From: Nectonema munidae
Lineage: Eukaryota > Nematomorpha > Nectonematoida > Nectonematidae
Direction: 5' to 3'
DNA: 64,000 nt
Assembly (NCBI GenBank): GCA_030549495.1
Contig: JAUIRK010000919.1
Coordinates: 493,001-557,000 of the forward strand
In this document: positions 1-12,200 of the stretch, one piece after another
How the letters are laid out: every line of letters begins with the position of its first letter
Numbering within the stretch: position 1 is the first letter of the stretch
Position numbers and translations under genes: made by a program
Notes under the pieces: model-generated
What the model was told of the DNA's origin: nothing
The model's database searches: none
The model's input: the letters and a program-made list of their open reading frames with translations, nothing else

Positions 1-2640
1 TATTTTACAAATTAATTTCAAACTTTCTTATGAAAAAAAGTTTGGCCAGAAAATTTGCGATTTTTCTCAACTTAATTTCACGCCTCCCATAACTGTTTAG
101 TATTTTGTTTTATGGATGTTTTTCTCATCAAAGGCCCAATAAAATAATACATCTATACTTAATTGAACAATTTATCAAAAATGTAAATAAATGAAATGTT
201 CACAATTATAATAATAACCAATTCAATCCATTTTATGAGGATAATACTTGATCTTAGATTCTTTCATGCAGGAATACAAAAAGTGTGAGAAGCAGAATTG
301 CAGAATACACTCCTTAGAGAAAAAGACAAACTTGGACGAGAGTTTAAAGATTTCAAAAATGATGATTTATATGTTACAAAAAGTAAACTAAGTAAAGCTA
401 ACGAGCCAATTAGCCAACACACATATTGCAACACTAGCATGCCCTGCATTTTGCCTTCAAAGTCGGCTGAGAACAATAATTTTATGAAGTGTGACATTTG
501 ATCTGTCATTCTTGTCATTGCTTGGCCAAAATCTCAATTATATGCTTTTATTGAGCATATGCACAAGATACTTCCGACATTACGAAGTCCATACGTGCAA
601 AGATGGAACAAAAATATGGGATTTTGGAAATTGAGTTAGTCAAAAAAAGAAAAAAGTAGTTTTACCGATTTTTGAAGATTTTAAGTTTTCCAAGTTCAGG
701 TTGATCCGAATTCTTCAACCAATGCTCAGAAAGATACTTTGGAACCTGAAAAAGAGAGATATGTGTAGGTGTAGATATTAAATTAAATTCACGCTATACC
801 AAAAGACAGCCAAAATATCGAAACATCATAATCACAAGTTAATGCCCCAAATTATCAACTAGATCTGAAGTGTGTCCAAAAAAGCAAACGTTTAAAGTGA
901 ACAATTTAAACTGTTTATTAATTATATTCCACAAGGAAGTGATTCTGGATACGGGACAAATCTGTAAAAAAGTAATATTTTTTTCCTAATAAAATTCAAC
1001 CATTTTAGTCAAACAGGTTGCTTATATATTTCTAGTTCCATTGTATCTAACTTCAAACCAAAATGAGTGATTAAATTCCCTTTTTTCAATTCGGTGAAAT
1101 TTGCTATTATTTTTGGTTATTCGAGTTTTGTTTTAACAAGTGATAGCAAGCTCGGTGTTGTAAACAAAATGACCAGATCTGTAGCTGCAAAGACAATACA
1201 CCTCAAAAAAAATTTTGCACCAAAAGAAAGTTAGAATATTTAAAATTTTTAGTTTAAATTAAAAATAATATTTTTTGCATTTTTTTTAATTTTTGGGCAA
1301 AATGTCATTGACACAAATTGAGTTTGAGCGAATCATCCGATCACTGTAAAAATTATGTTAATCTCAAAAAGTTATGTTTTATTTACCTCAACGAAAATAT
1401 TCTTTTTTTGTAACACCCACACATCTTTAAAGTGAGGGTAGAGGGACAACGTATTCAAATAATTGAAAGGTATGCATTAAAATGTTTTCATGTGCGCACC
1501 ATTCAATACTGCAGTCGTTGATTAAAAGGGGGAATGGTCAGCCCGCTCCAAAATCAACTAACTGGCCCATTGGTATTTACTTCAATTCTGCGGAGTTGCA
1601 TATCGTTTCTGCACATTTGTTTTGTTAGCTATTTCGTTAGTTGGCTAGTAAATCGGCGCCGTGGCTAGTTTCTTACTAAAAGGGGCAAAGCTGATTCCAA
1701 AGATGGGAGCAGTCCATCCTCTAAGAATATGCAATAGAAGAAATTTATCGGCATATTCATGTTTTCAAATTTCGGTGAATTATTTTTCTATTGGGAATGA
1801 CAATGGAAAAATTAAAGAAAACATTTTATACTAAAATATTGATATCTCTAAAGTTTCAATAAAGGTAAATTAAATTTTAATTAGTTTTAAATATTTTTTG
1901 ACTTATCCATTTATTAAAATTTTTTAGTTTAGGTTCTTGTTTTTTCTTAATTTATTTCTATATTTGCTAATCCCGCATAAATTTATATATCTTTAAAGTG
2001 TTTTTCAGGGGTCAAATCAAATTCTGCCTAATTGACGCACCAATACATAGTTATTTAGTTAACCAATTATATTCATCTGTATAAATTCAAAAACATTTGG
2101 CAGGTACTAAGTCTTTGGTTGTTACTCATTAAAAAGCCAAAATCTTACTTTGACCAGCCAAACGCCGTTGTTTGCAGTTGAAAAGTCAACATTGTACTCA
2201 TTCATATCTATAAAAAACGATTAAGCTAGAAGTATGACTATACAATTCCCAAATGTAGAACTAGGCCTGAAGGATCCTTGGGCCAGGGCAAAAAGACTAA
2301 CAAGTGCCCCAAATAACAAATTCTAATATAAGCCCACATTTTGTATGGATCTGTATCCGCATGATGAGTGTGTATGTGTAAATATGACTCTATCATCTGT
2401 TTCTTATCTGGCAGTGCATGTTCTCACGATTTGACTGGAGTATTAAAAAATCTTGCACTGTTATTTAATTCGCCATAATTTTTGAAAGGTATTAACATCA
2501 CAGGTGCAGCATTTGAAAACACTCTGACTTTTACATTTTTCTTAACTCCTAATACTCACAAAAGTGGATTTCGACTCCGATGAATTTAAATACTATACTT
2601 CCAGCGAAAATATTTTAATTAAATTTGCATATCGAATATG
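1..2640. other. AT-rich intergenic DNA, no gene recognised
   Basis: I see no convincing exon, RNA gene or complete repeat here. Short open frames on both strands near 260-520 overlap each other and lack domain features. A slightly GC-richer patch at about 1500-1740 has stops in all frames I read. Confidence 0.5.
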
Positions 2641-2645
2641 GTGAG

Positions 2646-3216
2646 CAGAAAAAATGCCCCCGGAATTCTCGCAATTCAAAAGTAGGAAAAAATGCCCCTA
2701 GTAAAAATGTCCCAATTTAAAATTAGGAAAAAATGCCCCAACACAAAAAATTTCAAAGAATTATTAATTAAAATTTTAAAAGAATTTTTTTAAAAAAAGA
2801 TATGTCAAATAAATATTTTTTGTAAAAAACAAAAAGTTAACTTTTCATTTAAAACATTTAAAATTTAATTAAAGTAAATAAAAAAACTCAGAATACGACA
2901 ATTTTTTAAATACAAAAAAAATGAATAAAACAGAAAATATTTTTGGACTTTGTGTGTATCAGAACACTTTCTAAATATAATTTGTATTTAACTGTTTTTA
3001 AGAACACATTCCCACAAATCTGCACCTTTGTTATTGTTTTCAAGAACTTTATAAAGAAAAAAACCCTATAGATTAAAAAATTTTTAGAAATTTAGCCTTT
3101 CAAAACGGTACCAAATAAAAATATTTATATAATTAAAAAATCCTTAAAATCAAAAATTAGGGGCATTTTTTCCTACTTTTTAATTTTCGCCCCCACCCCC
3201 TGGATGTGCGCCCCTG
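2646..3216. mobile_element. Inverted-repeat element, hAT-like MITE
   Basis: Both ends begin with CAG when read inward. The sub-terminal arms share the stretch AAAGTAGGAAAAAATGCCCC at about 2679-2699, and inverted at about 3159-3183. There is no coding capacity between the arms. The CAG termini and GC-rich outer arm resemble non-autonomous hAT elements. A clean 8-bp target duplication is not present: ATATGGT occurs outside both ends but is offset, so the exact ends and the superfamily are uncertain. Confidence 0.4.
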
Positions 3217-5020
3217 ATTATATGGTACTTTTAAAAACAAATAACTTTTATGAATAAAATTTCAATCATTTACGTACTTATAACGTAAAGAAAAGTTGAC
3301 AATGAAAAAAAGCAATCTTGATTAAAAAAAACAAAAAAATTAAGGAATTAAAATTTAAGGATTTTTTATCTTTAAGAATTCAAAAGTTTTAGTTTATTTT
3401 AAAATAATTTATAAAAATAACATTATCTAACCTTAACTGTAAGCTTACAAAATCTCTTATTCTTAATAGGGTTAGATTAGAAAATATTCACTCTAACACT
3501 TCATTATAGTACCATTATAACATATAGATCATTAAAATTTGCTCCTCTATCCCTTTTTCAAAAAAGTATATGGTAACAATATGTAGTTGAATGATCATTC
3601 AAAAATACAATCACGTTTTCTCTACATTTTAATTATTTTAGATCAAGCAAGGAGGAAAGAAGTATCAAACAAATAAAATGGAAATCTAGGAATAATTTAT
3701 TAATAAGAAATTGATTAAAATTATTAAGGATTGTCGCACGTCTCCTTTCTTTTGAGGGTTCAGAAGAAAATGATTAAAAATTAAAATGGGTTATCTCCCG
3801 TGTCCAAAGGTAGAAGAGAAATGAATTTTGAATAAACATATATGCAACTTAATATCAAGCACCATATAATTTCACTACTTATAGATGAATTCAAAACATT
3901 TTGCCTCTAGAAATAGTAAAAATATTATACTGCATAATTTGGCATCTACGGTTACATAAGAATTGAATTAGGCTAGAAAATTTAAATCTAAAAAATTTTT
4001 AAATAAAATATATTTGGATTCTAAAATATGTATAGCCAACCAAAGATAGAAAACTTTAACAAAATTTTAATTGATGTATCGATTTTTATATAAATTCTAA
4101 AAAAATTAATTCCATAAACGTTTACATAAATGAAATTATGGTTATGACAACGACATTTTAATGTTATGATGGTAGAGGAAATTGAAAATAAACAAATAAT
4201 AACTACAACTCCTTATTAAGTTACAAAAGGGAATTTCCTCTTCTAATATGTGGATCTCCGATATCGGGCATTGATTACGTTGTACAGAAAAATGTAAGAG
4301 ATAATTTTTTAAAAGAAAGAAATTTATTGAATGATTATCAACATTTAAAAGAAGTGTTACCTAATTCACTCAATTCCAAGAGCACACAGAAGGCTAATGA
4401 AAGCCACTGGTTGTGTCACTCTATCACTTGTTGAAATCAAAAGAAGGTGTAGTAATAGTAGGCTTCTGTATTGATGTGTAATGATTATATATGTAATAAT
4501 ATATAAACTATATAAGTAGAATTTCATAAAAGTGTACAATGTAAGTAAATAATATAAAGTTTAAAATAAAAAAGTTAAAGGTTAATAATATATGAATAAA
4601 AGTATTAATGGAATTCAAATGCATAGTGTGTAGGAAGAACATAAAATTAAAAGAAAATAGGAGTTTATGGGGATACTGCAGGTGTGTTGTGCATCTCTGG
4701 ATTGCAAATATAACAAAGACTTGATCTACATACTCGATAGTTGTTCAAATAATATTTAAAATAAAATACCTAGTTTCGATAAGAATGTTTCAAATCTGTT
4801 AGATAATTATAAAAAAAATTTAAGTTGCCATTTTATTTTGGATTATTTGGAATTGAATTTATTTAAAAAAAAAGTGTGGTGAAAGCAAAGAGAGAATAAC
4901 TACATAGATATGCAAGTTCCTTTTAGGGAGATTCGAGAGTCGAAGTTGAAATTAATAGAACTTAAATTCCTAACCCATAACTCAACCCCCCCCCCCCTCC
5001 CTCCCTTCAACTAAAATTTA
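3217..5020. other. AT-rich intergenic DNA with a C tract
   Basis: No gene or recognisable transposon was found. A run of 12 C at 4986-4997 followed by TCCCTCCC is the only compositional anomaly. Confidence 0.5.
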
Positions 5021-5185
5021 TATTGTAGAAAATTGGTTGAGTCATATCCCTTTAAATTTCGCGTCTTTTCCTAAATTCGTTAGTTGCATCTTTTATTACT
5101 ATTTTCATGATAGTTGAATGACCTCCTATGTCAAAAACTATAAATCAAAATCAAATATACTTTTATTTCAACAAAATTTTTATAC
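5021..5185 (+). repeat. Dispersed repeat, copy 1
   Basis: This stretch aligns by eye over about 150 bp with 61931-62090 on the same strand. Shared blocks include CTTTTCCTAAA, ATTTTCATG, AGTTGAATGAC, TGTCAAAAA and AACAAAATTTT in the same order and spacing. No coding potential is visible. It may be a fragment of a larger unrecognised element, since in the right-hand copy it lies next to a diverged satellite monomer. Confidence 0.6.
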
Positions 5186-5547
5186 ACTTGTTTCCGATAT
5201 CACCAAGGTTTAGTCTACTGGCACTTAAAATCCCTGATCTATGATGTTAATAATATGAACAAACACACTGAAAGATATCAAACATGATATCCAAATACAC
5301 TTTAGTACTCCTATATAAGACTTATATAGACTTTTTTGGTAAATAAACGATAATTTGATGATATTTCAACTAAAACAATGTTTATTCAAGAGAAATAAAA
5401 GAAACTGTTTCATTCGAATTTTATCAGCAATGCAAAGAAATCCGACTTAAACATCATAATGTATGGTGGATGAATGACCAATTTAATTTAAATATACTGA
5501 GCAAGTTAAAATTCGAATATGATTAAAATCATTTTTATCACCTATAT

Positions 5548-6145
5548 CAGAGTTGGGTATGAATTTAATTGTGATTTTGATTAACATAAAAAACATATTA
5601 AAAAAACATTTATTGTGGGTAAAGTTGGTTAGATACTTGGTTTCGATAACTCAAGGTCTTGGGTTCGATTCCGGATCAAGCCTACTTTCTTCATAGTTCG
5701 ATACAAGCGGCGCAATTGTGCCTTTTCGATGAAAACACCCCGCTACCTTTACGTTTATTTGTATATATTTACAAGTCAGTTTAGCTAGTTGTGGAAAGAT
5801 GGATTGATTTGGTTTCCAGTAGATTACTAATCATCATTGGTGCTGATGCATGATTCGATTAAATATGCATATAGTTGTTCATCATAGCTGTCAAACTAAA
5901 GAGTTGTTTGAGAGAGAAAAAGAAGGAAGAGAGACTATAGAGCTGTTTTTAGTTTGTCAAGAAACTATGCTCGTTCTCAGGATGCATACAAGCAAAGCTT
6001 CCACCTCTACAATTATCGAGAAAATCTGAGTTCTCTAGGTCGGATTTTAATTCCGATTGTAATTTTAGTTTTAAAATATTATGATAAACATTACGATTCT
6101 AGGAATTTCTGTGATTCTGATTGTTCATAATCGACCCCAAATCTA
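5548..6145. mobile_element. hAT-like MITE carrying a SINE insertion
   Basis: The left end reads CAGAGTTGGG and the right end, reverse complemented, reads TAGATTTGGG. Inner arms on both sides are rich in GATT/TGATTnnGATT motifs. The 8-bp flanks (ACCTATAT and CACTATAC) agree at five of eight positions. A tRNA-derived SINE sits inside at 5614-5755. No transposase remnant was seen. The pairing of the two ends is plausible but not certain. Confidence 0.4.
5614..5755 (+). mobile_element. tRNA-derived SINE, family 2
   Basis: The copy has a pol III B-box-like GGTTCGATTCC at about 5662-5672, an A-box-like region about 35 bp upstream, and a body ending in CGATGAAAACACCCCGC. The same head and body recur at 58216 (+) and 47371 (-), interrupted at 62860-63300 (-), and in diverged form at 13455 and 39192. 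It is a short non-coding retroposon that depends on LINE machinery for mobility; that dependence is general knowledge about SINEs. Confidence 0.75.
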
Positions 6146-6842
6146 CACTATACACACTGTGCGTGGCTTACAAAATAAATAATAAGAGCTTATGAGTAAT
6201 TCAATTAACAAATTCAAGCCTACGAGAAAGTTTGCAAAAATAAAAGTCAACTAGCGTGTCAAAATCGCATGCAGAATTCAAGTGACTAATGATTCCAATG
6301 GATGTGGAGATGTGAAGTCAAAATATTAGCTTTAGGATATAGTTTTTCTTTGAATATTTAAAATAAACAAAAATTTTCCATGAAAGATCTAGCCAACACA
6401 AGAGAAGTAAAAAATAATAATGCATTTAAACTATGAAAATCTTAATATTAAAAACTATTCTCTTTTTATGTAAAATAAATTTATGTGATATATTCTTAAA
6501 ACTTTGAAATAGAGTGATTCTCTCAAAAAAATGATTTCACTTTTGACTTTATTTAGGGCATTTTCTGACGAATAAAAAAGTTTATTTTTTAAACAAGTAT
6601 ATTGAAAAAGATGTATAAAATAAAAATATTCTTTGTTCAATATTTCATACGATAAAAAAGTAAATACTTTTGCAATTTTTATGTTTTACCACATTTAAAA
6701 AAAGAAGGTAAAATTTAAATCTTTCATTATTTTGAATAATTTTACATATAAGAGATAAAATAACATTTGCAGACAAAATGAAAAATGGAATTTTCAGTTT
6801 GAGAATTAATGGAGGAGTATAGATCTGAAAATGGGTGGATAA

Positions 6843-7602
6843 TCAGGAACTTTTGTTATAATATCGCGAAGAGTTTAAGGATTTGTGATGATCAAAGTCA
6901 CATGTCACTTCTTTCAAGAATAAATGACGGAATTTTTCGTTTAAGTAACAAAAGAGAAGGAAGTTCATCGCCGCATTCAGAGCGACCAATAAGTTGGCCA
7001 AGTTGTTGAAAAGACGCAACAAATTTTGATTGACAGCTGAATTGATGCCTACGAGGAGCAGAATGGCGGAAGGGACTTGACATATAAGGAAGACTAGCAC
7101 AAGAACGATCAGCATGATTGTGATTCGCATCTCCTTTCTCTTTTTCTTGCGTGTGTTGCAGCGCTGGGATGAGCGAAAGAAGTGGGAAGCTTGCGGACTA
7201 TACGACCTTCTGACAATTATTATAAGGTAGGAATTTAAAAAGATCAGAATGCTCAGAGGCAGAAGCGAAAAAGTGAGACTGGTGAACCAGAAGTAGAACA
7301 GTTTGTATGATTCGTTTTGGAGCAGGTTCGTAGGCTTCGTCGTGTATATTTCCCGCTTCAACTGTGCGCTGTAGACCTTGGTGGTCTTGTGCTCAAAGAA
7401 GGTAGGCATCGTACTGAGAAGCGTGAAGACATAGAGGCAGAGGAGGACTCGATGTGACCTCGCCTTTGTGCAGTGCGACCTTCCTTTGATGGGGTACCGA
7501 ACAATAATGTATCTTTCGACAGTGAAAGACACTATGATTAAAACAGAGGTGTTGCTGCAAAAGTCTGCTAGAGCGTAAAAGTATGGCATGAGGACTTTGT
7601 AC
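6843..7602 (-). CDS. FMRFamide receptor-like GPCR, C-terminal exon (TM3-TM7)
   Basis: This exon encodes TM3 to TM7 of a rhodopsin-like peptide receptor at the plasma membrane. It starts after an acceptor ATTTTAG at about 7603-7609 and ends with a TGA at 6843-6845, about 253 residues. Visible hallmarks are ERY at the end of TM3, a basic loop before TM6, FLICQVP in TM6 (FxxCxxP) and a TM7 ending NAAMNFLLFCYLNEKFR. The last matches the NxxxNFxxYC...FR pattern of FMRFamide/FRPR receptors instead of the canonical NPxxY. The TM3 entry (MPYFYALADF...TSV) also fits that family. The short tail contains NSS and NKS. The exon resumes with two bases of its first codon missing, whereas the best donor of the upstream exon is phase 0. 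The ligand cannot be told from sequence. Internal ATG-initiated translation is unlikely because TM1-TM2 are found upstream at 11859-12200. Confidence 0.85.
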
Positions 7603-8028
7603 CTAAAATGGGTTTAATAGAAATATTATTGAAACGAGACAAAAGCTGAACTGAAAAAGATTTCTCTCTTCAAAATATGAAAATAGATAAAAAATTTATT
7701 AGGCTATTTTATTTACATGCTACTCTTTCAAACACGCTTATGACTTCCACGCAGTAAGTAACTTGCCCGACTTTTAAAAGCAGTGTAGTGGTAGAAAGTG
7801 TAAATGCTAATAATTACTACAAGCATGTACTAGTAGCTTTAGATCGTAAATTACATTATTAAGTTATAATAAAGATACAGACGAATCACATTTGAAAATT
7901 CCCTAATTACTTTTAAAACGTAATATTTGCTGAAAAATGTAGCAAGTTTTAGTTTACTGTAGCCAAAACTTTATTTAAAAAAATTTATTTAGTTAGAAAT
8001 CTTTAAGTTTATTAACAAAGAGTATGCA

Positions 8029-8306
8029 CAGGGCAGGCCTTAGGCCACTGCAACCTATGCGGCCACAGTGGGCCCCGCGCTTCTCATTTTTCATTTTTAT
8101 GATATATTGTATGATTTTGCAAAATGCAAGGTTCGCAAGATAAAGTTAATTTGATCGTCATTTTGTGTTAATGAAAAAGTAATGAAACAAATCCCTTTTC
8201 TTTTTTTCAAAATCTTATTTCTCACTTTTAATCTTTTTTCCTACCCACACTGGGCCCCGCACAATCCATTTTGCATAGGGCCCCGCGAACACTAGGGTCG
8301 GCCCTG
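8029..8306. mobile_element. hAT MITE in GPCR intron
   Basis: The ends are CAGGGCAGGCCTTAGG on the left and CAGGGCCGACCCTAG (inverted) on the right. The 8-bp flanks AGTATGCA and AGTATAAC share their first five bases. The 278-bp element has GGCCCCGCG motifs near both ends and an AT-rich core without coding capacity, the typical look of a non-autonomous hAT element. Confidence 0.75.
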
Positions 8307-8530
8307 AGTATAACATTTTGTAAAATTAAAAACCTGTATCAAAAATGATGAATTTTTACCTATTTGATAAAATTATTTTTATTCTGTTGAATTTAAAAAA
8401 AGAATACGCGCATCTTGAATTGAAAGTTTTAATACTTCAAAGAAAAAACATGGAAAACATTTATTTAAAATTACGACTAAATTATTTTGTTACACGTTAT
8501 GAACTTTTTAGATAAATATTTGTCACTTTT

Positions 8531-10430
8531 ACAGGTATTGTAGACCTCTTCCATCACCTTTGTTGCTCTCTCTAATACGATATTTGTACGAGAAACTTCA
8601 AAAATTGATTCAGCAGTCACTCAATGCGTGTTGAAACTTTTTAAAGCTCTTGGACATTTCAGTTCAATGAGACAAGCTTGAAGACTATCATATATTTCTC
8701 TAGAATATAATTGATTTGAAAACCATGCTTTTTCCATGCATTAGCTATGAAAGTACAAGCAATTTTTAGCAGGTTTCTCCATTTTGGAAGCAAAAAGAAG
8801 GCCATTAAAGTTAATATTGCCCTGGAATTCTATCTTGAGTTGCGAATGCCCGGTAATTTTTTCCATTTAATAGAAGGCCAAACGCTTTTTTTATTATAAA
8901 AATTGTATGCTTCACATAGTTCAAAGAGAAACTTAAAGTCGTCTCTCCAGCCTAGATTTTCTTTAATGGGAAAGTCCTTTTCTCCTAAATAGTTTTTTTG
9001 TAATTCTTCATAATCCCCTAAAATTTCTTTAACAAATCATAAGAAAGATTTGGAGATTGGGAATTTTCTTCATATAAAAAATTAAGAAAATGCCGCAAGA
9101 TTAAATCAAGTATGTGATGGCATCCAATAAATTGGGGTTTGTCAAGTTGTTTTCTTTCGTAGTAATTAAGAATTTTAGCCTCCACGCCATTTTTTGGCCT
9201 GTATTTACAGCTGTTGTGTCAGAAATGATCATCACAACGCTTTTCCACGCATCATATTCATCGAGAAGAGATTTCAAAGAAGCAAATAGATCCTGTCTTA
9301 CAAGAAAGAATGCCAAGGTAGAGATTTCTTTGTGGATTGACTAAACAAACAACTTGGTGCCCTTGATTTTTTATTTTCTTGCCATCAAAGTGCAAACAAA
9401 ATTTTTCATTATTAATAAAACAAGAAAGTTTGTTTTTAATTTTCAATGAAGTTTTTATCAACTGACGCCATATGCTTATTTGCGATGGTGTGGCAACATT
9501 CATCCCCTGATCAAACAAATTCTTAAAAACAGTGGCGGTTTTTCTTGTGGATAAATTTACTTCTGAACACAATTACTTTAAAGAAAATTACTTCAAAACA
9601 TAAATCTGTATCTGATTCTTCTGCATCTGTATCATTAAAATTATAAGATTGAAACTACACTGATGAAGAAGTTTTCTTTATTCGTTTAGAAGGATGGATT
9701 TCTGACAAAAGTGCAATTTTTTTGTTGTATATGCAATTTGCCCTTTAGAATAAATTTGCTGTAAGTAAAAATCTTTATCTGTTTTACAGAGCCACACGCC
9801 AGTTTTTTTTAGTTATATCAAAAACAGAAAAGAGATTTTTTCATACTCTTCATTATGTCTTTTTTTTGTAATTTTCAAATTTTTCTATTAATTTATTTAT
9901 TTTTGAAACAACTTGTTGGAGCCTCAATGGTTGTTAGGGTGTACCTCTCAGCTTAACAGTTGAAGGTCAGGGGTTCGATCCCCAAGGCTCCCAACTCTAA
10001 AAACAAATTCACAAAAACTGTGATTAACCATCTTAAGCATAATGAGAGCACTTACGGTTGAAACTGCTTTGATATCTCAAACCAACCAAACAACTTGTTG
10101 CTTAGATATAGGGGAAAATTAAACTTCAACCAAAGATTTGATAATTCTTCTGAAATTTTCTTTACTCGATTAGATTTACTTTTTATTTGATTAAAAAGTC
10201 CTAAAAATCTTCCGACAATATTCTTATTTAGAGGAAGCTTACAAATCAAATCAAGTTCTTCTTTGATTTCGGGAATGTTCAAACGTCGTTTTGTTTTTCT
10301 TTTCAAATTATTTGTACATGCAGGAGAAGCTAAATTTGCTTTTTCTGATGATATTTTATTTTTAAAACTCATTTTTATACTTGAATAAAAATATTTTTTA
10401 AAGTTAAAAATAAAAAAAAAATTTTTCAAC
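8531..10430 (-). pseudogene. Decayed transposase-like gene of an unnamed invertebrate repeat family
   Basis: Read on the minus strand from 10430 to 8531 this is one broken gene. A basic N-terminal part (KRKTKRRLNIPEIKEELD) lies at 10052-10380. It is interrupted by a SINE, followed by a degenerate linker. Then comes an open segment at 9258-9572 with LHFDGKKIKN and GHQVVCLVNP, a segment at 9101-9316 with the acidic motif MIISDTTAVNTG, and a CHH-type motif and aromatic C-terminal region down to about 8530 with many stops and frameshifts. The DGK...LxxSGT...DTTxxNTG...CxHH layout is one I recognise from multi-copy predicted proteins in arthropods and cnidarians; the conserved D residues suggest an RNase-H-like transposase core, which is inference. 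It is non-functional. No terminal repeats were identified. Confidence 0.65.
9919..10087 (+). mobile_element. tRNA-derived SINE, family 1
   Basis: The head (9918-9992) still folds as a tRNA acceptor: GGAGCCT at the 5' end pairs with AGGCTCC, with a GGTTCGATCCCC T-arm/B box. The tail runs to about 10087. The 13-bp sequence AAACAACTTGTTG occurs on both sides (9906-9918 and 10088-10100), a perfect target-site duplication. It is inserted in the transposase-like pseudogene, so the insertion is younger than that element. A second copy is at 21239. Confidence 0.88.
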
Positions 10431-10432
10431 AA

Positions 10433-11840
10433 AAAAGCTACAAAAAGTTGTTTTATATCACGTGTATATGATATATATTTTTCTTTTATAAAAATAACTT
10501 ACAATTTCTTAAACTTTCTTTTTTTATATTTTTTTAAGGAAATTTTACAAATTATGCTAGGCGCGTGATGTTTTTTAAATTGATATAAAATGCTTGGTAA
10601 AAATCGATTTAGTAATAAAAAATTCATTCAAAAACACATCAGGGTTTTGTTTTTTTCAAAAAAAGCTGAAAAGTCAGAACCCTTTTTTTGACTATCGTTG
10701 AGGATCGAATCGGATATCAGATTTGTTCCGTCACATAACATTTTTATCTATATTTTGATGGATTTTACCAAAAATGTCCTTTGCAGAGTTTCTGCATGCC
10801 TGGTTCGCAAATTGTCGTAGTTTATTTATTTAATATATTTATTTTCTAACTTATAATAAATATACTTATACTCTGTTTTTTAAAATCTTTTTCATGTCAA
10901 ATGTGTTTTCAAAATCCCAAAAATGGGAGTACTTCAATGACGGAGATCTATTCTGCCACATCTGTAGAAGTTCTACTTTCAGAAGTAAAAGGCGTGACAT
11001 GACCGTTTTTGTAAAAAGAGTGCACCCCGCTTACTTTTAGGCTTCTAATAAAGGGTGCAGAATCAGCCTGGATAGTTTACGATGTTGGACTCAAAGAAGG
11101 AATGCTAGACTTCAGTTTAGAAGCAAAAGATTAAAGTCGTTCAATTCAGAACACTGCTAGGTTACGCTTAAAATCCGTTTACCCAATGGGCGTGTATAAC
11201 AAAAAAAATCAGGTAGGTCTGGCAAAATTTGATGTACACTTATCATAGAATTCTACTGCACATTAGAGTTCCCCACTACCGTCTGCTTGCTTACGAGTTT
11301 TTTCTCAAAAAACAAGCTATCACAAGCTGTTGTCAATTCATATACGCCGTAACGCGGTGTAAGATGATGGAAGGCTGTGTTGTGTTTGAAAATGCGGGTT
11401 CATTAGATCCGTTATAATGCCGACCTTTTATAACCCGGGTCCAAAACCTCTCTATAAAGGATCTATACTGTGCATGACTAAAACATTGTGTGATGATTAA
11501 GTTAAAATTCGAATATAAAAATGAGAAATCATAAAAGTTCTCACAAATAAATTTAAAAAAAGTGAGCAGTTATATGCTTCTAAAAAAACAAAAGCAAGTA
11601 CAGGCGCGTACAAAAATATTTAAATAAAAGAGGGAGGGTGAAAAAATATTTAAAATAGATCACCGTCTGAGTTATAAAAAATTAATTTAGAACTGCAGAT
11701 AAAGGGAATGAAAGAGTGTGAATTCAAAGTTTAATTTTTAAGTTTTTTCGGTGTCTTTGATTTTTGGCAATCAAATTGTCAAGATTACTGTCATATAAAA
11801 GTGTACATTTCTGCTACCTTCAAAAAGTGCGCACCCAAAG
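10433..11840. other. Rest of the GPCR intron, no exon identified
   Basis: Mostly AT-rich sequence. A short extra GPCR exon could lie here or elsewhere in the intron, because the two receptor exons do not share phase with the best splice sites. I could not pick a convincing candidate. Confidence 0.35.
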
Positions 11841-11858
11841 CTATGTTACAGAGCTCAC

Positions 11859-12200
11859 ATAATAATATGACAACCGCAGAGCCATAAAGTGTAGTGATTT
11901 AGCGTACCATATATTCTGACCCACACTCTCGTAGTGAGCAAGAGAAAGGGTGAATGTGAAGAGGAGGTAGAACAAGTCGAAGATGGCGAGTCCGCGCAAG
12001 TACACGTTGGTGGAAGAGCGCATGCTCCGGTGGGAGAGAATGAGGATTGTGTAGGCGTTTCCGAACACACCGAACGAGAAGATAAGCGGCATCATCACTT
12101 TGTGCGTCAAAAAGCGAACTTGATCCAGGTTGAGGTCGTAGGCCGGACTTGGAATGGGGGAGGCGGAGTTGGAGCACTTGAGAGTCGCGCAGCCATTCAT
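11859..12200 (-). CDS. FMRFamide receptor-like GPCR, N-terminal exon (TM1-TM2)
   Basis: The exon starts at an ATG and encodes a short extracellular N-terminus. TM1 contains FGVFGNAYTILIL (the GN of class A receptors). Then come the first intracellular loop SHRSMRSSTNVYL, TM2 with LRGLAIFDLFYLL (conserved LxxxD), and the first extracellular loop with a Trp (NIWY). The strongest donor is TAT|GTGAGC at 11858, leaving phase 0; reading on reaches a stop at 11841. A weaker donor, GTCATA at 11871, would give the phase needed to join 6843-7602. Same strand and complementary TM content make this the 5' coding part of the same receptor. Codon composition is clearly GC-richer than the surroundings. Confidence 0.82.

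Noticed and set aside
9114-9344. Plus-strand open frame
   Set aside because: Antisense of the transposase-like segment carrying SDTTAVNTG.
9918-9992. Possible genuine tRNA gene (acceptor stem pairs perfectly)
   Set aside because: The same sequence with a long non-tRNA tail recurs at 21239 and is flanked by a 13-bp target duplication, so it is a SINE head. The anticodon arm does not fold convincingly.
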